This document shows, in pieces, positions 1-7,862 of a DNA stretch of 64,000 bases. The first letter of the stretch is position 1. Every line of letters starts with the position of its first letter. The translations under genes and the position numbers were made by a program. Origin of the DNA: Microbacterium ulmi (GTDB taxonomy: Bacteria > Actinomycetota > Actinomycetes > Actinomycetales > Microbacteriaceae); contig NZ_JAAOZF010000001.1 of assembly GCF_011759705.1 (NCBI RefSeq), positions 62,001-126,000 on the forward strand. Reading direction: 5' to 3'. The notes under the pieces were generated by a model. That model saw nothing but the letters and a program-made list of their open reading frames with translations. It was not told the origin of the DNA and searched no databases.

Positions 1-424
1 GGCCGACCTCGGCGAGGCGCGTCGCGACATCCTCGGCCGAGACCCTCGCGCGCGTGAGGGACAGGGCGCCGTGGATCTGCCGACCGATCGTGTGGACGGG
101 GCTCAGGCTCGTGAAGGGGTCCTGCAGCAGGAGCGAGATCGCCTCGCCTCGCAGCCTGCGCCAGTGCCGGCCCGTGCCAGGGCCGTCCGCGGCGAGGTCG
201 TGCGCCGCGCCGTCGAGCGCGAGGCTCCCCCGCACGCGCACGCCGGCGGGGACCAGCCCGACGAGCGCGCGAGCCGTCAGCGACTTCCCCGAGCCCGACT
301 CCCCGACGATCGCCGTGGTCTGCCCCGGCTCGACCGCGATGTCGACGCCGCGGACGAGCACGCCCGCAGCGGAGACGATCGTGAGCCCGGTCGCTCGCAG
401 ACCTCGGTCAGCGGACACCCGCAT
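1..424 (-). CDS. Peptide/nickel ABC transporter, ATP-binding protein (5' part; runs off window)
   Basis: This is the N-terminal part (141 codons) of a DppD/OppD-type ATPase that powers the importer encoded just upstream. A Walker A motif GESGSGKS lies at about residues 42-49 and a Q-loop LLLQDPFTSLSP further on, typical of the peptide/opine/nickel family. The reading frame is open to the window edge, so the signature motif, Walker B and any second ATPase half are not visible. ATG at 424 overlaps the 3' end of the preceding permease gene by 17 bp; an in-frame GTG two codons later is an alternative start. The overlap indicates translational coupling in one operon with the two permeases and the binding protein. 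Confidence 0.9.
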   Translation of the reverse strand, partial: MRVSADRGLRATGLTIVSAAGVLVRGVDIAVEPGQTTAIVGESGSGKSLTARALVGLVPAGVRVRGSLALDGAAHDLAADGPGTGRHWRRLRGEAISLLLQDPFTSLSPVHTIGRQIHGALSLTRARVSAEDVATRLAEVG

Positions 425-1244
425 CGCCCCCCGCCTTCTCCGACAGCCAGTCGCCGAGGATGTTCACGGCGCTCGCGACGAGCACGATGAGCACGGCCGG
501 CACGATCATCGCGGCGGGGTTCTCTCCGAGCACGAGCTTCGCGTCGGTGAGCTGACGGCCCCAGTCCGCCGTCCCGTCGGGCACGCCCAGCCCCAGGAAC
601 GACAGCGACGACAGCGACACGATCGCGAACGCGATGTTGAGCAGGAGGTTCGCGACGACGAGCCGCAGCACGTTGGGCAGCACGTGCACGGCGAGCGTGC
701 GAGCCGCGGACGTGCCGCTCAGACGTGTCGCCTCGATGTACGGACGCGGCCGCTGCTCGATGACCGCGGAGCGCACGATGCGATAGTCCGTCGGGCTGAA
801 GAGCACGATCAGCAGCGCGACCGTCAGCCAGTACCCGGACCCGAGGATGCCTGCCACGACGATCGCGACGAGCACGACGGGCAGCGCCAGCAGGAGATCG
901 GTGGCGCGGGAGAAGACGGCGTCGACGGGACCTCGCCAGTAGCCCGCGACCGAGCCGAAGACGACGCCGATGACCGCGGCGCCCACGGCGATCGTGATGG
1001 GCCCGCCGAGCGACGAGGCCGCGCCCGCCACCGACAGCGCCAGGACGTCCCTGCCCAGCTGGTCGGTGCCGAGGAGATGTCCGTCCTGGAGGGGCGGAAG
1101 GAGCGCGGAGAGGATGTCGGTGCGCGTGGCGTCGGGGAACAGCGCCGCGCCGAAAGCGACCGCCAGCAGCGCCGCCGCGACGACGAGGATCGACGCGCCG
1201 ACGAGGAACGGGATGCCGCGCGCCCGCGCGAGCGCGCCGCTCAC
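408..1244 (-). CDS. Peptide/nickel ABC transporter permease (DppC-like)
   Basis: A membrane subunit of about 278 residues of a dipeptide/oligopeptide/nickel importer. It has an N-terminal hydrophobic segment, the GTDQLGRDV motif characteristic of DppC/OppC proteins, several further hydrophobic segments and an EAA-like loop around TRLSGTSAARTLAVHVLPN. The frame stays open upstream, but GTG at 1244 is the likely start because it overlaps the stop of the upstream permease gene (GTGA) and gives the usual family length. Pairs with the DppB-like permease. Substrate unknown; the divergent amidohydrolase hints at an amide- or peptide-like compound (inference). Confidence 0.9.
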   Translation of the reverse strand: MSGALARARGIPFLVGASILVVAAALLAVAFGAALFPDATRTDILSALLPPLQDGHLLGTDQLGRDVLALSVAGAASSLGGPITIAVGAAVIGVVFGSVAGYWRGPVDAVFSRATDLLLALPVVLVAIVVAGILGSGYWLTVALLIVLFSPTDYRIVRSAVIEQRPRPYIEATRLSGTSAARTLAVHVLPNVLRLVVANLLLNIAFAIVSLSSLSFLGLGVPDGTADWGRQLTDAKLVLGENPAAMIVPAVLIVLVASAVNILGDWLSEKAGGDAGVR

Positions 1245-2233
1245 CGCGCGACCTCCTGCCGGCGCACCCGAGGGTCGAGCACGACGTAGAGCACGTCCAC
1301 GAGGATCGACACCACCACGATCGCGGCTGCGACCAGGAGCGTCGTGGCCTGCACGGTCGGGATGTCCTTGTACACCACGGAGTCGAACAGCAGCCGGCCG
1401 AGTCCGGGGATCGCGAAGACGTTCTCGACGAGGATCGTGCCTGCGACGAGGTACGTGACCACGAGTCCCGCGCTCGTCGCGATGGGGATCGATGCGCCGC
1501 GCAGCGCGAGCCGCAGGACGGCGCCGTCGGACTCGCCGCGGGCGCGGGCGGCCGTGATGTGCTCCTGTGCGAGCTCGCGGATGAGCACCGACCGGGTGAT
1601 CTTCACGAGCAGCGCCCCGAGGCCGATCGCGAGCGCGACGGCGGGGAGCACGAGGTGCCGGAGCGTGTCCAGGCCCCCGTCGCCGTAGCCGTACAGGGGG
1701 AACCAGCCCAGCACCGAGGCGAACACGTACATCAGCACGAACGCCACGACGAACGAGGGCGCGGAGACCCCCACGATCGTGACGAGCCCGATCACCCGAT
1801 CCCGCGATCGTCCCGCCCGCAGGGCGGACGCGATCCCCAGCGGGATCGCCGTCACGAGGGCGATCACGAACGCGAGCGAGACGAGAGCGACGGTCGTCGC
1901 GGCACGCGCCGCCACGATCGCGGCGACGGGTGCCTGCTGACGGAAAGAGGTGCCCCAGTCGCCGGTCACGGCATTGCCCAGCCACGCGGCGTACTGGGCG
2001 AGCAGCGGGTCGTCGAGCCGATACTTCGCCGTGACCGCGGCGACCGCTTCGGGCGAGGTGTTCTTCGGCCCGAGGATGTTGGTGACGAGGTCGCCGGGCG
2101 CGAGGTGGATGAGCAGGAAGACGAGGAAGGACAGCGCCACCAGGAGCGCGACTCCCCCGCCCAGGCGCAGCAGGACTGCGCCCAGGAAGCGGGGGAGGAA
2201 CGCTCGCGTGGGGTGCGGCGCGACCGCCGTCAT
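1241..2233 (-). CDS. Peptide/nickel ABC transporter permease (DppB-like)
   Basis: A permease of 330 residues. The N-terminal membrane segment ends in FLIHLAPGD, the hallmark start of DppB/OppB permeases. Several more hydrophobic stretches follow, with an EAA-type loop (HITAARARGESDGAVLRLAL) that would contact the ATPase. It starts 35 bp after the binding-protein gene and its stop overlaps the start of the DppC-like permease by 4 bp. Length and motif order are normal for the family. Confidence 0.92.
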   Translation of the reverse strand: MTAVAPHPTRAFLPRFLGAVLLRLGGGVALLVALSFLVFLLIHLAPGDLVTNILGPKNTSPEAVAAVTAKYRLDDPLLAQYAAWLGNAVTGDWGTSFRQQAPVAAIVAARAATTVALVSLAFVIALVTAIPLGIASALRAGRSRDRVIGLVTIVGVSAPSFVVAFVLMYVFASVLGWFPLYGYGDGGLDTLRHLVLPAVALAIGLGALLVKITRSVLIRELAQEHITAARARGESDGAVLRLALRGASIPIATSAGLVVTYLVAGTILVENVFAIPGLGRLLFDSVVYKDIPTVQATTLLVAAAIVVVSILVDVLYVVLDPRVRRQEVAR

Positions 2234-2268
2234 CGGTTATCGGTGCTCGTCATGATGCGGCGCGGACG

Positions 2269-3846
2269 TCACTTCCTGTGCAGCTGCGTCGGCCAGGTGC
2301 CGTACAGGACGAACGACGTGAAGGTGTCGAACCCGACCGTGCCGTCGGTGGCGATGGCCTGCTCGCCCCACCACAGCGGCGCGTACGCGTTCGCCTCGTT
2401 CTGCAGACGGTTGGCCTCGATGAGGTGCGTGACCTGCTCCTCCTGCGACGTGGAGGCCCGCGCCGCGGACATGGCCGCGTCGATGTCGGCGGAGGCGAGG
2501 CTCGCCGGGTTCTCGGCGCCGAGGAACCACGAGCTGAGCTCGCCGGGGTCGGCCGTCGTCGAGCTGTAGGACATGAACCCGATGCCGTGCTCGCGGTCTC
2601 CCATCGTCGAGAACCACTCGCTCATGGTCACCGACCGCGTCTCGAGCGTGATGCCGATCTCCGCCAGGTTCTGCTTGAGCAGCTCCGCCGACAGGCCCAG
2701 CTCGGAGATCGAGTCGGGGTAGACCAGCTCCGCCGTGAACCCGTCGGGGGAGTCGCTCGCCGCGAGCGCGGCCGCCGCCTTCTTGAGGTCGAATCCGTAC
2801 GTCGGCAGCTCGGCCAGCCTCGCGCGAGCCTCATCCTTCGAGTAGACGGACTCCAACTGCTCCGGCGTCAGGAGCGAGGTCGCGACCTCGGCGTGACCGC
2901 CGAGCACCTTCTCGACGACCGACTCGCGATCGAACGAGTAGGCGATCGCATCGCGGACGTCCTTGTCGTCGAACGGCGCCACCGAGAGGTCGAAGTCGAT
3001 GCCGGTGTACGAACGGTTCGGCACGACCGTGACCTCGACGCCGTCCGCGCCCTCCCAGTCGCCGAGCTGCTGGATCGGCACGGCGAGGGACAGGTCGACC
3101 TCGCCGGAGGCGACGGCGAGGCGCCGGGTGTCGGCATCCGGGATGATCTCGACCGTCAGCGTGTCGAAGTCGACCGCATCGCCGTCCCACTGATCGGATC
3201 GCGTGAACTCGATCGACGAGTCGGGCGTGAACGCCGTGATCCGGTACGGCCCCGTCCCCACCGGCAGCGCGTCGGCGGTCCCCACGGACCCCTGCCAGTA
3301 CTCGGCGGGGAAGACGAACAGCCCGGCCGACGAGCTGGGCCCGTAGGCGAAGCCCGCGTCCGGCTGGGTCAGGCGGATCGTGATCTCCCAGTCGCCGGTC
3401 TGCTCGACCGTGTCGACGCTGCCCCACGTGATGAAGCTCGGCGAGATCTCGGGGTCGCGGGCCGCCTCGATGCTCGCGAGGATGTCGGCGACCTCGACCG
3501 GCTGGCCGTCCTGGAAGTGCGCGTCGGGATCGATCTCGTAGACGTACGTCGTCGGGTCGGCCTGCTCCCAGCTGGTGGCGAGCGCGGGCGCGAGAGCGCC
3601 GGTCTCGTCGACCGTGACCAGGCCCTCGGCGGCGGCCGCCGCGATCCAGTAGTTCACGACGCCCGCCTCGACGCCCGGGTAGAGGTTGGTGATCGAGTCG
3701 GCCACCGCGACGACGAGGTCGTCGGACGCCGCGGCGCCCGCGGCTCCTGCGTCGCCGGAGGCCGCGCAGCCGGACAGGGCGATGGCCATCGCCGAGGCGG
3801 CAAGGACGGCGGCGGAGCGCGCGAGGGCGCGACGAGACAGAGTCAT
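2269..3846 (-). CDS. Extracellular solute-binding protein, family 5 (lipoprotein)
   Basis: Solute receptor of the adjacent importer, 525 residues. The N-terminus has a twin-Arg-like charged start (SRRALARS), a hydrophobic core and a lipobox ending LSGC, so it is expected to be a lipid-anchored protein outside the membrane. The body matches SBP_bac_5 proteins (LATSWEQADPTTYVYEIDPDAHFQDGQPV region, LTQPDAGFAY, PVGTGPYRITAF). First gene of a four-gene operon SBP-permease-permease-ATPase. The family takes peptides, nickel, opines or heme precursors; the ligand cannot be read from the sequence. Confidence 0.93.
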   Translation of the reverse strand: MTLSRRALARSAAVLAASAMAIALSGCAASGDAGAAGAAASDDLVVAVADSITNLYPGVEAGVVNYWIAAAAAEGLVTVDETGALAPALATSWEQADPTTYVYEIDPDAHFQDGQPVEVADILASIEAARDPEISPSFITWGSVDTVEQTGDWEITIRLTQPDAGFAYGPSSSAGLFVFPAEYWQGSVGTADALPVGTGPYRITAFTPDSSIEFTRSDQWDGDAVDFDTLTVEIIPDADTRRLAVASGEVDLSLAVPIQQLGDWEGADGVEVTVVPNRSYTGIDFDLSVAPFDDKDVRDAIAYSFDRESVVEKVLGGHAEVATSLLTPEQLESVYSKDEARARLAELPTYGFDLKKAAAALAASDSPDGFTAELVYPDSISELGLSAELLKQNLAEIGITLETRSVTMSEWFSTMGDREHGIGFMSYSSTTADPGELSSWFLGAENPASLASADIDAAMSAARASTSQEEQVTHLIEANRLQNEANAYAPLWWGEQAIATDGTVGFDTFTSFVLYGTWPTQLHRK

Positions 3847-4042
3847 TCTGAAGCTCCAGGGGAGGTGGGAGTGCGCGCGTTCGGGCGATCGCGTGGGCTC
3901 GAGTGGGGTGCATCAGAACGTAACATTTCTGTCGGGAGCCGCTCGCCGCGCGTTTCCGATTGTTGCGACGTCGAGGCCCGACTCGGACGTCACCCGCGGG
4001 AGGATGTCGAGCATCCCCTGCCCGATCCCTGGAGGCGCCCGC
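3847..4042. promoter_or_regulatory. Divergent promoter region between importer operon and amidohydrolase
   Basis: A 196-bp intergenic region between genes transcribed away from each other. It contains a TAACAT hexamer inside the short inverted repeat CAGAA-N8-TTCTG (about 3916-3933), which could be a plus-strand -10 with an overlapping operator. The amidohydrolase start has a GGAGG element at 4031-4035, 7 nt before its ATG. The arrangement suggests shared control of uptake and hydrolysis, but no regulator gene lies in the window. Confidence 0.35.
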
Positions 4043-5692
4043 ATGCCCGTCACCCGCATCTTCGTGGGCGGAGCGATCTTCCGCGAGGGCGCGGGCAGCA
4101 TCCCGGGCTGGGGCGTGCGCATCCGCGGTGACCGGATCGACGCGGTCCTGCCGGAAGGCGTGCTTCGCGCCGAGGCGGATGCCGAGACGATCGTCACCGA
4201 GCTCGGCGGCGGGCTCGTCTCCCCCGGCTTCGTCGACGCGCACTTCCACCCGACGATCGGCGGCGTCGAGGCCGGACTGTGCGACCTCTCCGCCGCGACG
4301 ACCGTCGACGAGGTGATCGCGGCGATCCGCGCCTACGCGGCCGCCCACCCTCAGCTCGACTGGATCGTCGGCGGCGGGTGGGCGATGGACCTCTTTCCCG
4401 GAGGCACGCCCCGCGCCGGGCTCCTGGACTCGATCGAACCCGACCGGCCCGTGAGCCTCGCGAACCGGGATCATCACGGCTACTGGGTCAACTCGGCCGC
4501 CCTGCGCGCGGCGGGGATCACCGCCGAGACGCCCGATCCGGTGGGCGGGCGGATCGAGCGCGATCTCGACGGCTCGCCGAGCGGGACCCTGCACGAGGCG
4601 GCGGCGGACCTCGTGAACGCCCTGGCACCCGCCACGACGCGGGACGGACTGCGCGATGGGCTGCTCCGCGGGCAGGCGCTGGCGTTCTCGCTCGGCATCA
4701 CGGGCTGGCAGGACGCGCGCGTCGACGTCGACGCGAACGGCGTGGACGTGCTGGAGGCCTACCTCGACGCGGACGCGGCCGGCGAGCTGCGCGCGCACGC
4801 GTCGCTGTCGCTGTGGTGGGACCGCGATCGCGGGCTCGAGCAGCTGGACGAGCTCATCGCCCGTCGCGAGCGCGTCCACGCCCGCGGCGGGCGGGTGCGC
4901 GCGAGCACCGTCAAGCTCATGGTCGACGGTGTCGCCGAGAACTTCACGGCAGCCGTCAGTCGCCCCTACCTCGACGCGCACGGCTGTGCGACGGGCAACA
5001 CCGGCCATTCGTTCATCCCCGCGGACCGGCTGCGGGAGATCGTGCGCCTCCTGGACGAGAACGACTTCCAGGCCCATTTCCACGCGCTCGGCGACCGCGC
5101 CGTGACCGAGGCGCTGGATGCCGTCGCCCACGCGCGAGCGACGAACGGCGACCGCGGGAACAGGCATCACCTCGCGCACCTGCAGATGGTCCGCGTCCAG
5201 GACGCACCCCGGTTCGCGCAGCTCGATGCCACCGCGAACCTGCAGCCGCTGTGGGCCAACGCGGAGGCGCAGCTCACCGAGCTCACGCTCCCGTTCCTGC
5301 ACGAATCGCTCCGCGACCGCCAGTATCCGTTCCACGACCTCGTGGCGGCCGGCGCACGGCTCGCGGGAGGGTCGGACTGGCCCGTGTCGTCGGCGAACCC
5401 GCTCGAGGGGATGCAGGTCGCGGTGACCCGGCAGTACATCGTGGATCCCGCGGAGCCGCTGACCCCGGAGCAGGCGGTCACGCTCGAGCGGATCTGGACC
5501 GCCTACACGGCCGGATCCGCACACGTGCACGGCGACGCCGACGCGGGCACGCTCGCGGCGGGCCTGCGCGCCGACCTCGTCGTGCTGGATCGGGACCCGT
5601 TCGCACGGCCCGCGAACGAGATCTCCCGCTCGCGCGTCGTGGAGACGATCGTGGCCGGCACGACCGTCCACTCCGCCCTCGAAAGGATCTGA
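4043..5692 (+). CDS. Amidohydrolase family protein (YtcJ-like, amidohydrolase 3 family)
   Basis: A metal-dependent hydrolase of about 549 residues. The HFHP motif around residues 67-70 supplies the first metal-binding histidines; further histidines appear in HFHALGDRAV and HHLAHLQMV, followed by GGSDWPVSSANP with the late conserved aspartate. The GGWAMDLFPGGTPR and VSLANRDHHGYWVNSAAL segments are typical of YtcJ-type proteins (N-substituted amides and related substrates; true substrate unknown). The frame is open further upstream, but ATG at 4043 follows a good GGAGG and begins the usual N-terminal beta-sandwich. One nucleotide separates its stop from the mycoredoxin gene. Divergent from the peptide importer, so the two may handle one compound. 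Confidence 0.88.
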   Translation: MPVTRIFVGGAIFREGAGSIPGWGVRIRGDRIDAVLPEGVLRAEADAETIVTELGGGLVSPGFVDAHFHPTIGGVEAGLCDLSAATTVDEVIAAIRAYAAAHPQLDWIVGGGWAMDLFPGGTPRAGLLDSIEPDRPVSLANRDHHGYWVNSAALRAAGITAETPDPVGGRIERDLDGSPSGTLHEAAADLVNALAPATTRDGLRDGLLRGQALAFSLGITGWQDARVDVDANGVDVLEAYLDADAAGELRAHASLSLWWDRDRGLEQLDELIARRERVHARGGRVRASTVKLMVDGVAENFTAAVSRPYLDAHGCATGNTGHSFIPADRLREIVRLLDENDFQAHFHALGDRAVTEALDAVAHARATNGDRGNRHHLAHLQMVRVQDAPRFAQLDATANLQPLWANAEAQLTELTLPFLHESLRDRQYPFHDLVAAGARLAGGSDWPVSSANPLEGMQVAVTRQYIVDPAEPLTPEQAVTLERIWTAYTAGSAHVHGDADAGTLAAGLRADLVVLDRDPFARPANEISRSRVVETIVAGTTVHSALERI

Positions 5693-5693
5693 C

Positions 5694-6038
5694 ATGGCAG
5701 ACGACATCACCCCGTACCTCCCCGCCGCCGGCGAGGTGACCGTCTTCTCCGCCGAGTGGTGCGGCCACTGCACGAGGCTGAAGGGCCAGCTCGCGCGCGC
5801 GGGCGTCGGATACCGCGAGGTCCAGATCGAGCAGGATCCCGCCGCGGAACGCATCGCCGCACACGTCAACGGCGGCGACTGGCTGATCCCGACCGTCGTC
5901 TTCCCGGACGGGCAGGCGCTGGTCAATCCCTCGCTCGCCGTCGTGCAGGCGACGCTCGCGTCCGTTCCTCCGGCCTCGGCGTCACGTTCGGGTGCGACGC
6001 TCGCATGCCAGGCATCCACCACATCGAGGTCTGGGTAG
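5694..6038 (+). CDS. Mycoredoxin / glutaredoxin-like protein
   Basis: A small thioredoxin-fold redox protein. VTVFSAEWCGHCTRLK carries the active-site CGHC, and GDWLIPTVVFPDGQALVNPS matches the cis-Pro and C-terminal part of actinobacterial mycoredoxins, which reduce mycothiol mixed disulfides. The recognisable domain ends near residue 90, while this frame continues about 24 residues more with a low-complexity Ser/Ala tail. That tail overlaps the start of a VOC gene fragment in another frame, so the original 3' end may have been lost in a rearrangement. Starts one nucleotide after the amidohydrolase stop. Confidence 0.85.
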   Translation: MADDITPYLPAAGEVTVFSAEWCGHCTRLKGQLARAGVGYREVQIEQDPAAERIAAHVNGGDWLIPTVVFPDGQALVNPSLAVVQATLASVPPASASRSGATLACQASTTSRSG

Positions 6039-6073
6039 CCGACCTCCCGATGGCGCGTCGCGAGTGGGGCTGG
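6005..6073 (+). pseudogene. Remnant: N-terminus of a VOC/glyoxalase-family protein
   Basis: From ATG 6005 the frame encodes HHIEVWVADLPMARREWGW, which looks like the first strand and helix of a vicinal-oxygen-chelate (glyoxalase/bleomycin resistance) protein, including the first metal-binding His. After about 23 residues the similarity stops and the sequence passes into a DUF222-like fragment in another frame. It overlaps the 3' tail of the mycoredoxin frame. Read as a truncated relic; the family assignment rests on a short segment. Confidence 0.5.
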
Positions 6074-6080
6074 AGCGGCG

Positions 6081-6329
6081 CTGCAGGCGCGCGAAGCGGT
6101 GCTGCTCGCGGATGCCGTCGACCTCGTGACGGATCGCATCGCGCAGCGGCGGCAGTCCGGCCGGAGGGTCCGGGACGCCGACCTGCCCCTGCGCGAAGTC
6201 AGCGCCGAGCTCGGCGCGGCGATGCGGGTCAGCGATCGCACGGTTCAGCGGCGCATGGGCGATGCCGTCGCGGTCGTGACGCGGTTTCCCGCGACGATGC
6301 GGGCGTGGGTGCGGCGCACGCGAAGCTGA
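6081..6329 (+). pseudogene. Remnant of a DUF222 / HNH-endonuclease family (13E12-type) gene
   Basis: The frame from 6081 reads LQAREAVLLADAVDLV and then AAMRVSDRTVQRRMGDA and FPATMRAWVRR. This is the N-terminal DUF222 pattern of the multicopy HNH endonuclease-like proteins common in Microbacteriaceae and mycobacteria (where they are called 13E12 repeats). Only about 80 residues remain; the C-terminal HNH domain is absent. With the VOC fragment directly before it, this looks like the scar of a deletion or recombination between repeated genes. Confidence 0.55.
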
Positions 6330-6374
6330 CCCCGGGCGAGGGCGGCCACCCTTGCCCCGGCCCGGAGGCGCCCC

Positions 6375-6386
6375 TAGATTCGGCGT
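6375..6386 (+). promoter_or_regulatory. -10 element for leaderless antiporter mRNA
   Basis: TAGATT at 6375-6380 lies 6 nt before GTG 6387, so transcription would begin at or beside the start codon. No Shine-Dalgarno sequence sits at the right distance. Confidence 0.5.
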
Positions 6387-7862
6387 GTGACGTCCAGCGA
6401 CGAATCCGGGCGGCAGGTCGCCTCGACAGGGACGCCGACAACCCCTCTCCGCGCCGCGACGGTGTCACGGCTCACGCTCTCGGGCATGGTCGTCGGATCG
6501 ATGGTGGGCGCGGGCGTCTTCTCGCTCCCGGCCCAGTTCGCCGCCAGCACGGGCGTCGCAGGAACGCTGATCGCGTGGGCGATCGCGGGCGGCGGGATGC
6601 TCATGCTCGCGTTCGTGTTCCAGTTCCTCGCGGCGCGCAAGCCCGACCTCGACGCCGGTGTGTACGCGTATGCGAAGGCCGGGTTCGGCGACTACCCCGG
6701 GTTCCTCGCCGCCTTCGGGTACTGGGCGAGCGCGTGCGCCGGCAACGTCTTCTACTGGGTCTTCATCATGACGACGCTCGGCGCGATCTTCCCCGGCCTC
6801 GGCAAGGGCGACACCGTGCTCGCGGTCGCTCTGTCATCGGTCGGCCTGTGGATCTTCTTCTTCCTCATCCGTCGGGGCGCACGCGAGGCAGCCGCGCTGA
6901 ACCGAGTCGTCACGATCGCGAAGGTCGTGCCGATCCTCGTCTTCATCCTCCTGTGCATCTTCGCCTTCAAGCCCGACGTGTTCGCAGCCAACTGGGGCGG
7001 CGCCGACTATGCCGGGTCTCTGTTCGACCAGGTGCGCACGACGATGCTCGTCACAGTGTTCGCCTTCATCGGCGTCGAGGGCGCGAGCGTCTACTCGCGA
7101 CACGCGCGCTCGCGCAGAGACGTGGGCCGCGCGACGGTGCTGGGCTTCCTCGCCGTGCTCTCGATCTTCGCGTCGGTCACGATCGTCTCGTACGGCATCC
7201 TCCCCATGGATCAGATCGCCGAGCTGCGCCAGCCCTCGATGGGCGGTGTGCTCGAAGCCGCGGTCGGCACATGGGGGGCCGTCCTGATCGGGGTCGGCCT
7301 GATCGTCTCGATCCTCGGTGCATACCTGGCGTGGACGATGATGGCCGCCGAGGTGCTCCTCGCGGCCGCGCGTCAGGGAGACCTGCCGCTGTTCCTCCGC
7401 CGCACGAACGCGCACGACGTGCCGATCGCGTCGCTCGCGATGTCGACACTGCTCGTGCAGGTCATGCTCGTCGTGACGATCTTCTCGTACGACGCGTTCA
7501 ACACGTCGCTGTCGCTGACGAGCTCGCTCATCCTCGTGCCCTTCTTCCTCACGGCCGCCTACGCGCTCAAGCTCACGCTGTCGCGCTCGGAGGCTTCCGT
7601 CTCGACGGGGCGTCGCACGGCCGAGATCGCGACGGCGATCTCGGCGACCGCATACACGGCGTTCCTGTTGATCGGCGCCGATGTCACCTATCTGCTGCTG
7701 GCCTGCATCGTGCTCGCCCCTGCGACGATCCTGTATGTGATGGGCCGGCGCGAGCAGCGAGCCCGCACCTTCACCCCGATCGAATGGATCGTCTTCGCGG
7801 TCGTGCTCGCCGGCGCCGTCACGGGCATCGTGGGGCTGTCGGCGGGCTGGCTGACCGCCTGA
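6387..7862 (+). CDS. APC-superfamily basic amino acid/polyamine antiporter (ArcD/LysP-like)
   Basis: An integral membrane transporter of 491 residues with about 12 hydrophobic segments. The first helix carries GSMVGAGVFSLP, the substrate-binding GxG-type signature of the APC superfamily. The order of motifs (PDLDAGVYAYAKAGFGDYPG, FAFIGVEGASVYSRHARSR) resembles arginine/ornithine or lysine antiporters of the ArcD type. GTG at 6387 is supported by a -10 element exactly upstream. Convergent with mfd: only the junction between 7862 and 7863 separates their stops. The substrate is probably a cationic amino acid, by family resemblance only. Confidence 0.85.
   Translation: MTSSDESGRQVASTGTPTTPLRAATVSRLTLSGMVVGSMVGAGVFSLPAQFAASTGVAGTLIAWAIAGGGMLMLAFVFQFLAARKPDLDAGVYAYAKAGFGDYPGFLAAFGYWASACAGNVFYWVFIMTTLGAIFPGLGKGDTVLAVALSSVGLWIFFFLIRRGAREAAALNRVVTIAKVVPILVFILLCIFAFKPDVFAANWGGADYAGSLFDQVRTTMLVTVFAFIGVEGASVYSRHARSRRDVGRATVLGFLAVLSIFASVTIVSYGILPMDQIAELRQPSMGGVLEAAVGTWGAVLIGVGLIVSILGAYLAWTMMAAEVLLAAARQGDLPLFLRRTNAHDVPIASLAMSTLLVQVMLVVTIFSYDAFNTSLSLTSSLILVPFFLTAAYALKLTLSRSEASVSTGRRTAEIATAISATAYTAFLLIGADVTYLLLACIVLAPATILYVMGRREQRARTFTPIEWIVFAVVLAGAVTGIVGLSAGWLTA

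Noticed and set aside
5694..5960. Fusion of mycoredoxin with a functional C-terminal domain
   Set aside because: The extra 24 residues are low complexity and coincide with the start of a VOC remnant in another frame.
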